From positions 1 through 15,211 of the forward strand of contig DASQLD010000033.1 in NCBI GenBank assembly GCA_035630195.1: a stretch of 15,211 nt of DNA. The letters are read 5' to 3'. Below, in pieces: positions 14,097 to 15,211 of the stretch; the stretch's first letter is position 1; the number at the start of each line of letters is the position of its first letter. Made by a program: the position numbers and the translations under genes. The DNA is from DASQDN01 sp035630195. GTDB taxonomy: Bacteria; Acidobacteriota; Terriglobia; Bryobacterales; Bryobacteraceae. Below the pieces are notes generated by a model. It searched no databases, was not told where the DNA came from, and saw only the letters and a list, made by a program, of their open reading frames with translations.

Positions 14097-15211
14097 TTCA
14101 GAAACCAGCGTAAGTTACGTTCCAGCAGGTCTCGAACATGAGCGGGTTCGGTGATCCCATGACCTTCTCGAGGATAGATCACGTATTCGACCGGAACACC
14201 GTGGTCCGTCAGAGCTCGATAGATCTCCCCGTTGTGATTGATATCCAGTGCCCCGACCTGAAGCAGCGTCGGCGTTCGAATGTTCTTGAGTCCTCCCCGT
14301 GAGGAATGGCGAACATAGTTCTCGGGCTTGTCCCAAGGGCTACCGCCGAAGTAGGTGGACAGGATCTCGGGACCAGCATCCGATTGTCCGTAGTATGTGA
14401 TCCAGTCGGTGGCCGGCGCGCCGATAGATGCCGCCTTAAAACGGTTTGTCTGCGTGATGACGGATCCCGTTAAATAACCGCCGTAACTCCAGCCCATTAT
14501 GCCGAGACGATCCGGATCTGCAGTTCCTCTGGCGACGAGCGCGTCGATCCCCGTCATCACATCGTTGTAATCGCCGATTCCCTGCGAAAGAGCATTCTTG
14601 AGACGGAACGCCGCGCCATAGTTCGCGGAGCCTCGGAAATTGGGAGAGAAGACGGCGATGCCTTGTTGCAAGAAGACCTGGATGGGATAGACGCGCGGGA
14701 TCGGGAAGCTGTGTAGCGTCACTCCTGTCGGTCCACCATGCAGCTCAGTTAAAAGCGGGACGCGCGACCCGGCACGATAGTTCACAGGAAGCCAGAGTAT
14801 TCCTTCAAGCGCTAGTCCGTCCGACCCCTTCCACCGAATCACTTCCGATTGAATGCGGGGCAAGGAGGCGACGACACCATCCTGAAGATGTGTGAGTTGC
14901 TTCTCCGTTCCCTTGTGATAAAGATAGACTTCAGCGGGTCTTTCCGAGCTCGTCTTCAGCAGTACACACTGATTTCCGTCTGGCGTGCAGCTTGCGGAAC
15001 CGGCGATACGCTCTGTCAAGACCTCCACCTTGTCCGAACTGAGATCCTGCTTTAACAGGATGTCCTGAATACCTTTGCCGGCCGTGTAGGTGATGCTGCG
15101 CGAGTCGGATGCCCAATTGAAACTGTTCCCATTTCGGAATACATCCGCGTCAAGTTTGCTAGTGCAATATCGAGCCGTTCCGCCCGTGGAAGGAACAATT
15201 GCGACGTGACG
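14066..15211 (-). CDS. S9 (prolyl oligopeptidase) family serine peptidase, 5' truncated
   Basis: This is the C-terminal part, about 381 residues, of an S9 family peptidase of the dipeptidyl/acylaminoacyl-peptidase type. The frame stays open to the right edge, so the start lies outside and the GTG at 15028 is internal. The first 120 or so visible residues resemble beta-propeller blades (NWASDSRSITYTAG; CTPDGNQCVLL). The alpha/beta-hydrolase domain follows, with TELHGGP (oxyanion region), FRGSANYG, the nucleophile motif GWSYGGY (serine codon 14486-14488), an acidic residue in LLQVGALDINHNG, and the catalytic histidine in PREGHG. The Asp loop differs from the common HGxxDxxVPxxQ form: the VP and Gln are replaced by NHNG. 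Location of the protein is unknown because the N-terminus is missing. It overlaps the D-aminoacylase gene by 31 bp, and a joint role in peptide breakdown is plausible. Confidence 0.92.
   Translation of the reverse strand, partial: RHVAIVPSTGGTARYCTSKLDADVFRNGNSFNWASDSRSITYTAGKGIQDILLKQDLSSDKVEVLTERIAGSASCTPDGNQCVLLKTSSERPAEVYLYHKGTEKQLTHLQDGVVASLPRIQSEVIRWKGSDGLALEGILWLPVNYRAGSRVPLLTELHGGPTGVTLHSFPIPRVYPIQVFLQQGIAVFSPNFRGSANYGAAFRLKNALSQGIGDYNDVMTGIDALVARGTADPDRLGIMGWSYGGYLTGSVITQTNRFKAASIGAPATDWITYYGQSDAGPEILSTYFGGSPWDKPENYVRHSSRGGLKNIRTPTLLQVGALDINHNGEIYRALTDHGVPVEYVIYPREGHGITEPAHVRDLLERNLRWFLKWLTPDKPTA

Overview
The window looks like a chromosomal stretch from a soil-type Acidobacteriota, most like the Bryobacterales/Solibacter group. 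This is inferred from gene content: an Oar-like TonB-dependent receptor, the secreted PPC / DUF1549-DUF1553 / DUF1501 gene set shared with Planctomycetes and Verrucomicrobia, an M81 (MlrC-type) metallopeptidase, moderately high GC, and dense packing with TTG and GTG starts. No rRNA, tRNA, CRISPR array, insertion sequence or phage gene is visible.

Plus strand, 1 to 11609: seven genes run head to tail with gaps of 17 bp or less, or with 1 to 4 bp overlaps, so they very probably form one transcription unit. In order they are the C-terminal part of a TonB-dependent outer-membrane receptor (cut by the left edge), an M81 metallopeptidase, an MFS transporter of the anion:cation symporter type, a secreted PPC-domain protein with a duplicated TIG-like+PPC module, a secreted cytochrome-like DUF1549/DUF1553 protein, a Tat-exported DUF1501 protein, and a secreted feruloyl-esterase/FrmB-like serine hydrolase. 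The promoter lies left of the window.

Minus strand, 15211 down to 11743: three tightly packed genes converge on the first unit. They are an S9 prolyl-oligopeptidase-family peptidase (N-terminus cut by the right edge), an N-acyl-D-amino-acid deacylase overlapping it by 31 bp, and an ACMSD-like amidohydrolase 8 bp further on. The two units are separated by 133 bp without a recognisable gene or a convincing intrinsic terminator.

How they may work together (inference): the receptor takes up an oligomeric substrate, and secreted hydrolases, redox-like proteins and peptidases cut it in the periplasm or cytoplasm. The MFS carrier would move a small acidic product, and the M81 peptidase, D-aminoacylase and S9 peptidase would finish breakdown. 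The mix of an M81 enzyme and a D-aminoacylase makes a peptide with D-residues or unusual amide bonds a reasonable candidate substrate, but nothing in the sequence proves it.
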